A stretch of 14,412 nucleotides of DNA from Pseudomonadota bacterium (GTDB taxonomy: Bacteria > Pseudomonadota > Alphaproteobacteria > Rhizobiales > Beijerinckiaceae), in contig JAEWKL010000168.1 in assembly GCA_023386115.1 (NCBI GenBank), forward strand, positions 1 through 14,412, given 5' to 3'. Shown in pieces: positions 1 through 6,002 of the stretch; the stretch's first letter is position 1, and each line of letters opens with the position of its first letter. Under the pieces are notes generated by a model. It ran no database searches. It worked only from the letters and a program-made list of their open reading frames with translations, and had not been told where the DNA came from. The translations under genes were made by a program, and so were the position numbers.

Positions 1-98
1 ATCGATCCGGTGCCGAAACGCTGCGCAGCCCTGCAGGTTACCCTTGTGACCAGGGTGTCCCACGTACCCCACGAGCCGATGGTGAGGTCCGGAGCATC

Positions 99-917
99 TC
101 ACGCCGTGAGTGGCATCGCCTCCTCGGTTGTCACCCGGAAGCCCACGAGGGTGTTTGGCCCGAAAGTAAGCGTCAGGGGCACGTCGGCAGCGTCGCGCCC
201 ATAGGCGATCAGTATCCTGCCGATGCGCGGGCTGTTGTTGCGGGGATCGAAGGTGTGCCAGCGGCCGCCCAGAAAGACCTCCATCCACGCCGCGAAATCT
301 CCCGGAGCATGCGGGAGAGGCAGACCGATGTCGCTGACGTACCCGGTGCAGTAGCGAGCCGGAATGTTGAGGCAGCGGCAGAGCGCGATCGCTAGGTGGG
401 CGTAGTCGCGACAGACGCCGCGACGCTCCTCGAAGGCCTCGAGCGCCGTGCGCGTAGGACGGGAATGCTCGTAACCGAAGGTGATGCGATCGTGCACGTA
501 GTCGCAGATCGCCTGCACCCGCGCCCATCCCGGCGTCATGGCCCCGAACAGGTCCCAGGCAATCTGCGACAGGCGATCGGTCTCGCAGTACCGGCTCCCG
601 AGCAGGTAGAGCAACGTCCCCACGGGCAGGCTGCGCACCTCCTCCTGCTGCGCGCCCGTGTCGGTCATGTCCCCGTTGCCGTGGTCGCGCACGACCGTGT
701 CGGTTCGGAGCGTGAAACGCCCGGCCGGTGCGACGAGCCGGTTGCACCAGTTCCCGAACGTATCCCGATACCCTTCGAGAAGCACAGCCGGTACCGTCAA
801 CACATGGTCCGGTCGCTCGAGATCGGAGAACCGCGACGCATGGACGTTGAGCATCGTGACGACCGGCGTGTCCTGCACGAAGTCGTAGGTCATTTCACAG
901 CCGACATGAATGCGCAT
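99..917 (-). CDS. Transglutaminase-like cysteine protease-fold protein
   Basis: 272-aa protein of the bacterial transglutaminase-like family (PF01841 core, with the N-terminal beta region usual for this group). The core runs from about residue 130 to 230: the nucleophile-site motif RRGVCRDYAHLA has Cys169, and GRWHTFDPRNN supplies the acidic residue Asp224. The end matches the family tail (RIGRILIAYGRDAADV, then TFGPNTLVGF). The canonical His of the HAW motif is Ala here (FAAW, residues 208-211), so the usual Cys-His-Asp triad appears incomplete; His221 lies nearby but not at the normal position. I chose the ATG at 917 because GGAGA lies just upstream and the family starts there; the open frame continues upstream to 1220, but that part is not protein-like. 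There is no clear signal peptide, so it is probably cytoplasmic. Hydrolase or protease activity is inferred from the fold only. Confidence 0.88.
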   Translation of the reverse strand: MRIHVGCEMTYDFVQDTPVVTMLNVHASRFSDLERPDHVLTVPAVLLEGYRDTFGNWCNRLVAPAGRFTLRTDTVVRDHGNGDMTDTGAQQEEVRSLPVGTLLYLLGSRYCETDRLSQIAWDLFGAMTPGWARVQAICDYVHDRITFGYEHSRPTRTALEAFEERRGVCRDYAHLAIALCRCLNIPARYCTGYVSDIGLPLPHAPGDFAAWMEVFLGGRWHTFDPRNNSPRIGRILIAYGRDAADVPLTLTFGPNTLVGFRVTTEEAMPLTA

Positions 918-1267
918 CGCGTGTCTCCAGGGGAACGGCAGGGTCGCGCTCTCCCTGAACGCGGGTCGGGTCGGGTCGCGTTTCCGGTTCACGTGGCTGC
1001 ACTCGAACGATCCATGACACGAATGGGCATTCTGTGCAGCACGAACCAGGAGCTTTTCCGTTCGCCGCGCCGGAACGCGACGACCGAAGCAACAACCGCT
1101 CCTAATCGGGCAGCAGCCGGGCGCTCCCTTCCGTTGCGACCTTCGCGTTCGTTGCGGGCATTTCGGCGTCGTGGTCCAGATAGGCTGAAACCCGTGACAG
1201 CGTCGGAATCCGGCTGGCACCCCATGATCTCAAAATATGATAGAGTGAATTTTTAGAAGGTCGCTCA
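918..1267. other. Divergent intergenic region between 917 and 1268
   Basis: 350 bases separate two divergent genes and should carry both promoters. On the plus side TATGAT at 1236-1241 could be a -10 box for the 1268 gene, but no convincing -35 lies 16-18 bases upstream. A short tandem GGGTC (three copies, about 963-977) lies just upstream of the minus-strand gene. Open frames crossing this stretch have arginine- and proline-rich translations typical of non-coding GC-rich DNA. I see no RNA gene. Confidence 0.4.
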
Positions 1268-1612
1268 ATGAACCGTCAAAAGAATGCAGTGGTGCTTCTG
1301 GCCACGCTGATCTACGCGATTTTTCTCATCAGCAACTGGTCGAGTGCCGAAGCGCGCCCAGCAGGTGCCAGGACCGGTTCTGAGCAGTCCACCGAGCGAT
1401 ACGTCGATGCAGCGGCTTCCAAGGTCAAATTGGATCCCACGAAAATCGAAGAGGGCGCGAGAAAAAGAAGGGATGCCGATCGGAAGCGCGACGAGCGCAT
1501 GAACAAGCTCGGCGCTTCGATTTGCACGGGCTGCGGCGGCCCTATCGTTCCGTTTGACCCGACCGGAGGCACACCGGACATCGGCGCCAGATCGAAAACT
1601 CCAAGACGCTGA
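1268..1612 (+). CDS. Small exported hypothetical protein with a CxxCGG motif
   Basis: 114-aa protein I do not recognise. A charged N-terminus (MNRQKN) and a hydrophobic stretch at residues 7-22 form a signal peptide or membrane anchor; a cleavage site near SSAEA (residues 25-29) is plausible. The middle (about 58-80) is very rich in Lys, Arg, Asp and Glu and probably helical. The C-terminal part has CTGCGG (Cys86, Cys89) followed by a Pro/Gly tail. The paired cysteines could form a disulfide in the periplasm or bind a metal; neither is shown. AGAAGG lies about 8 bases before the ATG, which supports this start. The upstream DNA is locally AT-rich (TATGAT at 1236), as expected of a promoter. 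It stands alone, divergent from the transglutaminase-like gene. Confidence 0.7.
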   Translation: MNRQKNAVVLLATLIYAIFLISNWSSAEARPAGARTGSEQSTERYVDAAASKVKLDPTKIEEGARKRRDADRKRDERMNKLGASICTGCGGPIVPFDPTGGTPDIGARSKTPRR

Positions 1613-1635
1613 ATAGCAGATCGGGGTCTGTCGTC

Positions 1636-1803
1636 ATGCACGTCGCCGGCAGAGACATGCACGGCGCCCCTACCGAGGCGCCCTCTGCTTCGCAGGGCGG
1701 AACGGCACCGGTGATCCGGGGTCACCTGGACGGGCTCGAGTGCCGGACCCGTACTGTGATCGAGGGGCGGGACATTCCCACCCGCCGATACACCGCCTTG
1801 TGA
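1636..1803 (+). CDS. Possible small ORF, 55 aa, unknown
   Basis: An ATG-started frame encodes 55 residues, with a Gly/Ala/Pro-rich first half and a more protein-like end (IEGRDIPTRRYTAL). It starts 23 bases after the stop of the secreted-protein gene, so it could be a second cistron, but the Shine-Dalgarno match is poor (only a G-rich stretch well upstream). It may be a fragment of an older gene or chance coding. The rest of the stretch to 1980 holds nothing that I can support; a GGCGCC pair and a CTGC/GCAG stem near 1667-1700 could fold but have no T-tract, so I do not call a terminator. Confidence 0.2.
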   Translation: MHVAGRDMHGAPTEAPSASQGGTAPVIRGHLDGLECRTRTVIEGRDIPTRRYTAL

Positions 1804-1980
1804 GCCTCAGGCGATCTTAGGCCGGAACGCTTCCCAATAGATCCGGTGTCGCAACCCGGAGACAGCGTGGCGGCCATGCACGAACCGACTCGCACGCCGC
1901 CTATCCGGCATCAACCGCCTGTTGCATCCAGCCGCACCACGACGTTGAGGCGCTTCGCAAGTCGTTCGAACCTGAGCGGG

Positions 1981-2112
1981 TTACCGTTTCACGCCGGGCT
2001 TGCCGCTCGCCGCGGCCTGGCCCTTCGTGCTCGGCGCAGCTGCGATGACTTTCGGTGTCTCCTTCTTCGGCTTCTTGGCTTCACGGTTGCCACGGGTTCG
2101 ATCGCTACTCAT
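1981..2112 (-). CDS. 43-aa Lys/Pro/Ala-rich small protein
   Basis: 43-aa basic protein starting MSSDRTRGNREAKKPKKE and ending GKPGVKR. It is strongly cationic and probably disordered. I recall many Rhizobiales genomes encoding small proteins with the same DRxRGNREAKKPK start, usually annotated as hypothetical; that is memory, not a search. GGAG lies about 10 bases before the ATG and directly follows the stop codon of the upstream 110-aa gene. Only 14 bases separate the two genes, so they are almost certainly co-transcribed. Function is unknown; the charge suggests nucleic-acid or ribosome contact, which is speculation. Confidence 0.72.
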   Translation of the reverse strand: MSSDRTRGNREAKKPKKETPKVIAAAPSTKGQAAASGKPGVKR

Positions 2113-2126
2113 CTGGACTTCTCCGA

Positions 2127-2459
2127 TCAGACGTTGGGAGATTGCGAGTCTCGCGCCTCGGGCTTGATCGGCCCCGATAGACGCGCAAAGTCGGACAGCA
2201 CGGCAGCGACCATGCTCTGCAAGCGAGGATCATCGCAGGAGAGCGTCGCGGCGAACCTCTCGAGTAGGTACCGCGCCTTGTCGGCGGCCTCCGGCCAAGT
2301 CGCCGCCTCGGCCGCGAAGAGGTGGGCTTCCAGGTCGTGCTGGCGCGCGATGAGACCGGAATGTTGCGCTTTCACGGCCGCTCGCTTGCGGCGCGCTGTC
2401 GTCGCCTTCTGAGCGGCCATGCCACGTCGTTCGTCCAGTTCGATCGGACGGTCCGTCAT
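2127..2459 (-). CDS. Hypothetical helical protein, 110 aa
   Basis: 110-aa protein with no motif I recognise. Residues 15-75 are rich in Ala, Arg, Glu and Leu, with heptad-like spacing (HDLEAHLFAAEAATWPEAADKARYL split over two helices), and the tail is polar. It has no signal peptide or membrane segment, so it is probably cytoplasmic. GGAAGG about 8 bases before the ATG supports the start at 2459; an inner Met at residue 14 lacks an equally good site. It is the first gene of a pair with the 43-aa protein at 1981-2112. The overlapping plus-strand frames have low-complexity translations and are taken as shadows. Confidence 0.65.
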   Translation of the reverse strand: MTDRPIELDERRGMAAQKATTARRKRAAVKAQHSGLIARQHDLEAHLFAAEAATWPEAADKARYLLERFAATLSCDDPRLQSMVAAVLSDFARLSGPIKPEARDSQSPNV

Positions 2460-2651
2460 TCGGCCAACCTTCCATTCTGCACTGTTGCGTCGCCGGCTTT
2501 CATGGCAGATCTCCGCCGCCTGCCTGCGAAGGACGAGTACCCTCAGGCGCCAGCTCGCACAGCATCTGACGGAACCGGTGAAGGGGACCGTTGCTCCAAT
2601 GCCTCGATGAGCAAGGTACCAGAGCCATGAGCATTCCTTGGCGCAAGAGGA

Positions 2652-2918
2652 TCAAGGGTCTGGAGCGGTCATGGCTGCCGGCAGCGACGCCAAAGAGTTT
2701 TGGTTGTGGGTGAAGCTCGTGCCGATACCGCCGACCAAGCTCTCGATCAGCATCGTCGATTCACTGATCCGGACCGCCGCCCCTTTGATCATCTCGAGGT
2801 TGGCTCGGCCAGGCTCGTCGGCACTCCACCAGCGGCCGTTGTCGATGGCTTGAAGCAGGCGACCGATACGTCTGTAATCCTGCTCGATTTGCTCGATTAT
2901 CTCAGCACCCTGGGACAC
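2652..2918 (-). CDS. Hypothetical helical protein, 88 aa, GTG start
   Basis: 88-aa protein, mostly helical by composition, with a conserved-looking core (EQDYRRIGRLLQAI, then NGRWWSADEPGRANLEMIK). I recognise no family. The start is GTG at 2918, with AGGAG about 7 bases upstream. That site lies inside the end of the upstream gene: the upstream TAG (2921-2923) and this GTG are separated by two bases. Translation of the two is therefore probably coupled and the products may act together. There is no signal peptide or membrane segment. Overlapping plus-strand frames are shadows. Confidence 0.7.
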   Translation of the reverse strand: MSQGAEIIEQIEQDYRRIGRLLQAIDNGRWWSADEPGRANLEMIKGAAVRISESTMLIESLVGGIGTSFTHNQNSLASLPAAMTAPDP

Positions 2919-2920
2919 AA

Positions 2921-3379
2921 CTATCTCCTGGAATGAAACGACAATGAAATGTGCTGCCAGAGTCGCAGCGTGCGATCATGAGATTTTTGGCCAACAGCAT
3001 AAGACCGCTCATAATCGCGTCTGTTTCCTCGCGCGCGTGCCAGTCTCAGCCGGCTGACGATCCTGGCAAGACGCCGCTCCTCACGTGCAATCTTCGACAG
3101 GCCTTCTCGCGCGCGATCGCAAAATATATGCCTGCCCTTGATCGCACTTGCTTCAGTCGCGCTCAGCGATACTCGCGGGCATAGCCCTTCGGAGGTGCGA
3201 CGATGCAGTTCTGCCCAGGCATTCAGATAGTGCAGGAACTTGATGTGATCGCGTTCCTCGAGAGCCTGTTCAATGCGCCAGCCGAGCAGACGCAGCCGCA
3301 TGCCAACGATGATGATACTTAGGGTCGACAGGCCAAAAGCTTGGGAATGCTGTCGGCGAGAAGGAAGATCGGTGGGCAT
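2921..3379 (-). CDS. Hypothetical basic helical protein, 152 aa
   Basis: 152-aa protein with no recognised family. A short hydrophobic stretch (residues ~16-30, LSTLSIIIVG) precedes a long Arg/Leu-rich helical region (WRIEQALEERDHIKFLHYLN, then repeated RLARIVSRLRLARARG). It could be weakly membrane-associated, but the hydrophobic part is too short for a confident membrane helix. I placed the start at 3379, not at 3418, because GGAGGG lies 5-6 bases upstream of this ATG. It is the first gene of a two-gene unit with the 88-aa GTG-start protein. A candidate sigma-70 promoter lies about 40 bases upstream. Confidence 0.62.
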   Translation of the reverse strand: MPTDLPSRRQHSQAFGLSTLSIIIVGMRLRLLGWRIEQALEERDHIKFLHYLNAWAELHRRTSEGLCPRVSLSATEASAIKGRHIFCDRAREGLSKIAREERRLARIVSRLRLARARGNRRDYERSYAVGQKSHDRTLRLWQHISLSFHSRR

Positions 3380-3423
3380 GTCGCCCTCCGGTATAGTCCC
3401 GGCCCGTTGCCACGACACCCATA

Positions 3424-3453
3424 CATATATGGCCCGCGATGAGCGGATAGCAA
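3424..3453 (-). promoter_or_regulatory. Candidate sigma-70-type promoter for the 3379-2652 unit
   Basis: Read on the minus strand, TTGCTA (3453-3448) and TATATG (3429-3424) are separated by 18 bases in a locally AT-rich patch. This would start transcription near 3417, giving a leader of about 38 bases before the ATG at 3379. Each box matches consensus at four of six positions, so this is only a candidate. Confidence 0.3.
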
Positions 3454-3557
3454 CTCAAATCAGAAGATAATTCAGGGGCTTGCAGCGCGCTCAATGGAAT
3501 TGTGAGCCACGGGACTTTCTCGTACCCTATGGGTGTTCATCACCGAAGCTGAGCACT

Positions 3558-3926
3558 ATGTACATAGACAATCACATTTTCGCAGTTCTCCAGCGAGCCG
3601 AAGACGCTATCGATACATCAACGCGCGTTCGGGCAGATTCTGCCCGCCTCCGTGCCGACGGGCAGGAGCTCGCTCTCAAGGTCCGGGCCTCAGCGAACGA
3701 ACTTCGCGGCAATCTTGAAGAAATAGCATGCCGCTCCAGGAGTGCCTCAAGCCACCTGCCAACCAGCATCGGTTCGGCCGCGATCGACTCGTCAGGACTC
3801 GGCTCGCGTCGCCACCTGAGATTTCCAGGCGAACCGCATGACGCTGAACGTCCGCTTGACCAGAGCATTTTCCGACGAAGTGGATACCGGCTCGTCGGAG
3901 AAAAGGCGGCAAAAACAAAGACTTAG
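3558..3926 (+). CDS. Hypothetical coiled-coil protein with repeat-encoded C-terminus
   Basis: 122-aa reading from the ATG at 3558. Residues 8-58 form a convincing Ala/Arg/Glu/Leu helical, coiled-coil-like segment (LQRAEDAIDTSTRVRADSAR, then GQELALKVRASANELRG). After about residue 75 the sequence loses coding character, and the last ~22 residues (SIFRRSGYRLVGEK and following) are encoded by a palindromic repeat that also supplies the stop codon. The original protein was probably shorter or differently ended, so a frameshift or repeat insertion is likely. The Shine-Dalgarno match is weak (GAAGCTGAG). A poor -35/-10 pair (TTGTGA at 3500, TACCCT at 3523) lies upstream. Function is unknown. Confidence 0.5.
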   Translation: MYIDNHIFAVLQRAEDAIDTSTRVRADSARLRADGQELALKVRASANELRGNLEEIACRSRSASSHLPTSIGSAAIDSSGLGSRRHLRFPGEPHDAERPLDQSIFRRSGYRLVGEKAAKTKT

Positions 3927-3966
3927 AGAGCTTCACGATTGCAGCGCGATCGCGAAGCTCTCTAGG
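3861..3966. repeat. Palindromic intergenic repeat element with two hairpins
   Basis: Two dyads lie next to each other. Hairpin 1 (3868-3904) pairs TTTTCCGACGA with TCGTCGGAGAAAA around a 12-base loop. Hairpin 2 (3922-3966) pairs AGAGAGCTTC with GAAGCTCTCT, then after one mismatch seven more inner pairs around a three-base loop. The join (AAAAACAAAGACTTAGAG) and overall form match a dispersed repeat I recall from Methylobacterium and Bradyrhizobium intergenic DNA; copy number was not checked. In RNA, hairpin 2 could stabilise a 3' end or act as a bidirectional terminator-like structure between the plus gene ending at 3926 and the minus gene ending at 4258. Confidence 0.7.
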
Positions 3967-4257
3967 GCTTATACTGAAGGCGCAGCGTGGGGGTAAGATT
4001 GCAAGCCTCGCGCACGACAGCGGCGAACTGGGGCGTTTTCTCCATCGCGGAGACCCAGTTCGCCAGTGACGCCAGCCGAGCGGCCAACAGGCGGCAGGCT
4101 GGTAGTGGCGTATAACAAATGATTGTTCGGCAGAACAGTTCCAGCAGCCGAACGCCTCGGAGATTGGTTCAGGGCGGTCCTGCGGCGCAAGGCGGACCAT
4201 CAGGCCTTTGCCGTGCTGCCGGTCTTGGAGCCGGTGGCGGTGTGAGGCAGGCGCCTC
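3967..4257. other. Gene-free stretch between convergent genes
   Basis: This stretch lies between the palindromic repeat and the DUF6894 gene. Long open frames cross it on the minus strand, but their translations (Arg/Pro/Trp-rich) look non-coding. It contains copy A (4061-4170) of a diverged sequence also found at 5014-5122. No RNA gene or terminator with a T-tract was seen. Confidence 0.4.
4061..4170 (+). repeat. Diverged dispersed repeat, copy A
   Basis: This segment aligns by eye with 5014-5122 in the same orientation at roughly two-thirds identity with small gaps. Shared blocks include CCAGCCGAGCGGC, GGCGGCA, CAATGAT or AAATGAT, and AGTTCC, then a similar GAA-CGCTCGG-ATTG order. It is non-coding as far as I can tell, and I do not recognise the element. 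Confidence 0.45.
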
Positions 4258-4494
4258 TCAGTCTATGACGCCGATCTCGACGGAGATCGATGCTTGAAGC
4301 CGGCGCTTCCCGGAACTGTCGCGGAGTAAGATCGCGAGGGTGCAGGGCGCTAAGACCTTGCGCTGTTCCTGCAACAGGCATGGCAGAAGAGATACCGCCT
4401 CTGCGCATGCTGCATCTATGCTTGGTAACTCCATGCCAAGATCGTCATGCTCAACCCCACCGCTTTTGACGATGTCGAAGAAGTATCTCTGCAT
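4258..4494 (-). CDS. DUF6894 family protein
   Basis: 78-aa protein beginning MQRYFFDIVKSGGVEHDD followed by LGMELPS, the signature of the small DUF6894 family, which is very common in Methylobacterium and Bradyrhizobium. The length agrees with the family (about 75-90 aa). The remainder has the usual helix (SIDAACAEAVSLL) and a final beta-like stretch (LQASISVEIGV). The start was placed at 4494 because the family begins M-x-RYFFD; the open frame extends to 4632, but the added N-terminus is not family-like. The Shine-Dalgarno match is weak (AAGG about 12 bases upstream). Family function is unknown. It stands alone here. Three cysteines and a slightly atypical middle suggest a diverged copy. Confidence 0.78.
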   Translation of the reverse strand: MQRYFFDIVKSGGVEHDDLGMELPSIDAACAEAVSLLPCLLQEQRKVLAPCTLAILLRDSSGKRRLQASISVEIGVID

Positions 4495-4703
4495 GCCCGC
4501 TGTGACCTTGTCGAAATAGAAGCCTGCGTTCATTAAATCACTGATGGCCATCGTTGGCAGCAACATAAGACAAAACGGCAGGCTGGAGCACAAAGGAGAC
4601 GCCTCGGCATTGGAATGGGCGCACGCGTGCACTAGTCTGCCGCCAAGTTGTGGAAGGCAGGAGTGAACACAGGCGGATCACGGCCACCTAGACGCTTCCC
4701 ATG

Positions 4704-4952
4704 TCATTCCTTTGATCCAAGCACTTCGCGGAATTCGGTTGAGAGGAGAGAGAGCTTTGTGCTGAGTTCAAGCACTGTGACACGGTGCTTACGGCTGAGG
4801 CTGCGTAAGACGTCAGCGACGCCTTGGTTGCCGTTCTTCTCGGCAATGTCAGCCATCCCCGAGCACTCAACAGCCATGGCGTCATCCTTCGCAATCCCAG
4901 CCACTAGCGAAGCGTGAAACTCCCTGACTGCCCTTACGAGTTCTGTGTTCAT
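4704..4952 (-). CDS. Hypothetical helical protein, 82 aa
   Basis: 82-aa protein, almost entirely helical by composition (ELVRAVREFHASLVAGIAK, then GNQGVADVLRSLSRKHRVTV). I recognise no family. It has no signal peptide or membrane segment. The region upstream of the ATG reads AAGGCGAGT, a modest ribosome-binding site. A plus-strand frame covering the same bases (4648-4917) is serine/arginine-rich and taken as a shadow. It lies between the DUF6894 gene and the receiver-domain gene, all on the minus strand but with gaps of over 200 bases, so an operon is not evident. Confidence 0.6.
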   Translation of the reverse strand: MNTELVRAVREFHASLVAGIAKDDAMAVECSGMADIAEKNGNQGVADVLRSLSRKHRVTVLELSTKLSLLSTEFREVLGSKE

Positions 4953-5013
4953 ACTCGCCTTAACCGGCTACTCGAGGAGGCGGGCCGGGGTGCCCCCTCG
5001 GCATCGAGGCCCG

Positions 5014-5122
5014 GCTCGCGTATGACACCAGCCGAGCGGCTTGGAGGCGGCAAGGCGGGTGTGACTGCCGAACCAATGATCTCTTGCTAGGCCAGTTCCG
5101 AAGGCGCTCGGGAATTGCTTCG
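5014..5122 (+). repeat. Diverged dispersed repeat, copy B
   Basis: Second copy of the segment at 4061-4170, same orientation, with the same block order (CCAGCCGAGCGGC, GGCGGCA, CCAATGAT, CCAGTTCC, GCTCGG, ATTG). It lies in the gap upstream of the 82-aa protein gene. The two copies bracket the DUF6894 and 82-aa genes, although the divergence makes recent recombination between them unlikely. Confidence 0.45.
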
Positions 5123-5214
5123 GTCAGATGAACGCCCGCCTGCGGGTTATGAGTCTTGGCGAACAATGCGATGGGCTCGGGGCGATGAGCGGAACCGAGG
5201 CCCGGGGCAACCGC

Positions 5215-5796
5215 CTATCTGACAGGGAGGCTGGGCCGTCGCACCGCATGATCCACCTGGACCAACACGTCCAGGGCACGCCAGGGTTTCGGTAGGAAGA
5301 CCACGTCGCTTGGTATCTCGTCCATGCGGCTACTACCCTGGCCGGAGGTCACGACAATATGAATTCCGGGCCAGAGGCTCCGCACGGCTCGTGCAAGGTC
5401 TACCCCGTCCAGCCACCCTTCAAGCCGCACGTCCGTAAAGACCATGGCGATATCCCCTCCTTGCGCCTTGAGCAGCTCCACAGCCTCATCACCGCTCGCG
5501 CAGGCAATTACATCTAAGGCCGTCTCCTCCAAGAGAGCTACGGCAAGGTCACGTACTGTAGGTTCGTCCTCAACAACGAGGACGAGCTTGGTGGGCACTG
5601 CTATAGACTTACGGTTCTCTGTGCCTCCTAAGGCGTCCCGCTCGATCAACAGGTTCGCGAGTTCCTGAAGCCGGGCCGGTAACCCGTGCTCGTCCGGGAG
5701 AGCAAGGGTGTTCAGCAAGCCCCTAGCGACGCCGATTGTTACAGGCTTTGCCGCTGCATCCGCTCGGCCCTGTAAGAAAAAATTTGCAGACCTCAT
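5215..5796 (-). CDS. Response regulator receiver protein with N-terminal extension
   Basis: 193-aa protein. Residues 70-187 are a complete CheY-like receiver: acidic pair Glu76/Asp77 (VVEDEP), phospho-acceptor Asp122 (VFTDVRL), Thr150-Ser151 (VTSGQG) and Lys170 (LPKPW). It has no output domain. Residues 1-66 form an unusual extension with a helical core (LPARLQELANLLIERDA) that I cannot assign. The receiver is of the type that accompanies HWE kinases and resembles the one at 9562-9939, so it may be a second target of that kinase or of a distant one. The start is the ATG at 5796, seven bases after a near-perfect AGGAGG; TTG at 5799 is also in frame but too close. It is monocistronic here. Confidence 0.9.
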   Translation of the reverse strand: MRSANFFLQGRADAAAKPVTIGVARGLLNTLALPDEHGLPARLQELANLLIERDALGGTENRKSIAVPTKLVLVVEDEPTVRDLAVALLEETALDVIACASGDEAVELLKAQGGDIAMVFTDVRLEGWLDGVDLARAVRSLWPGIHIVVTSGQGSSRMDEIPSDVVFLPKPWRALDVLVQVDHAVRRPSLPVR

Positions 5797-5803
5797 CAAA
5801 CCC

Positions 5804-5809
5804 CCTCCT
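5804..5809 (-). promoter_or_regulatory. Strong ribosome-binding site deciding the start at 5796
   Basis: AGGAGG (extended by GGG) on the minus strand, seven bases before the ATG at 5796. It fixes the start and implies that the unusual N-terminal extension of the receiver protein is really translated. Confidence 0.8.
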
Positions 5810-6002
5810 GGTGGGTGGGAAATCCACGCTCCAGGATTCCATTTAATCCAGCTTGCGCATGAAATTAGCCAATCGATGGCAGAGATTTTGGTTCCGGGCA
5901 GGAGGCAAATACCCTCATAGGATCACCGGGCATCCTGATTTTAATCTGCCAAAGGCTTCTTAGGGGCGGCTGGTGCGTCCCGGCATCAGCCTCAAGAGCC
6001 AC

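Noticed and set aside
1660..1700. Rho-independent terminator after the secreted-protein gene
   Set aside because: GGCGCC and CTGC/GCAG pairings exist, but the stems are short and no T-tract follows.
1846..2412. 188-aa plus-strand ORF opposite the two small minus-strand genes
   Set aside because: Arg/Ser/Ala-rich without motif; the opposite strand has two ORFs with good ribosome-binding sites and tight spacing.
4960..5166. 68-aa minus-strand ORF between the 82-aa and receiver genes
   Set aside because: It mostly coincides with copy B of the diverged repeat, has no ribosome-binding site and has a low-complexity end; I treat it as non-coding.
5840..5905. Minus-strand GGAACC upstream of the receiver gene at 5796 as a stress promoter -35
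   Set aside because: The sequence at -10 spacing reads CGATT/GATT instead of CGTT; the match is too weak.
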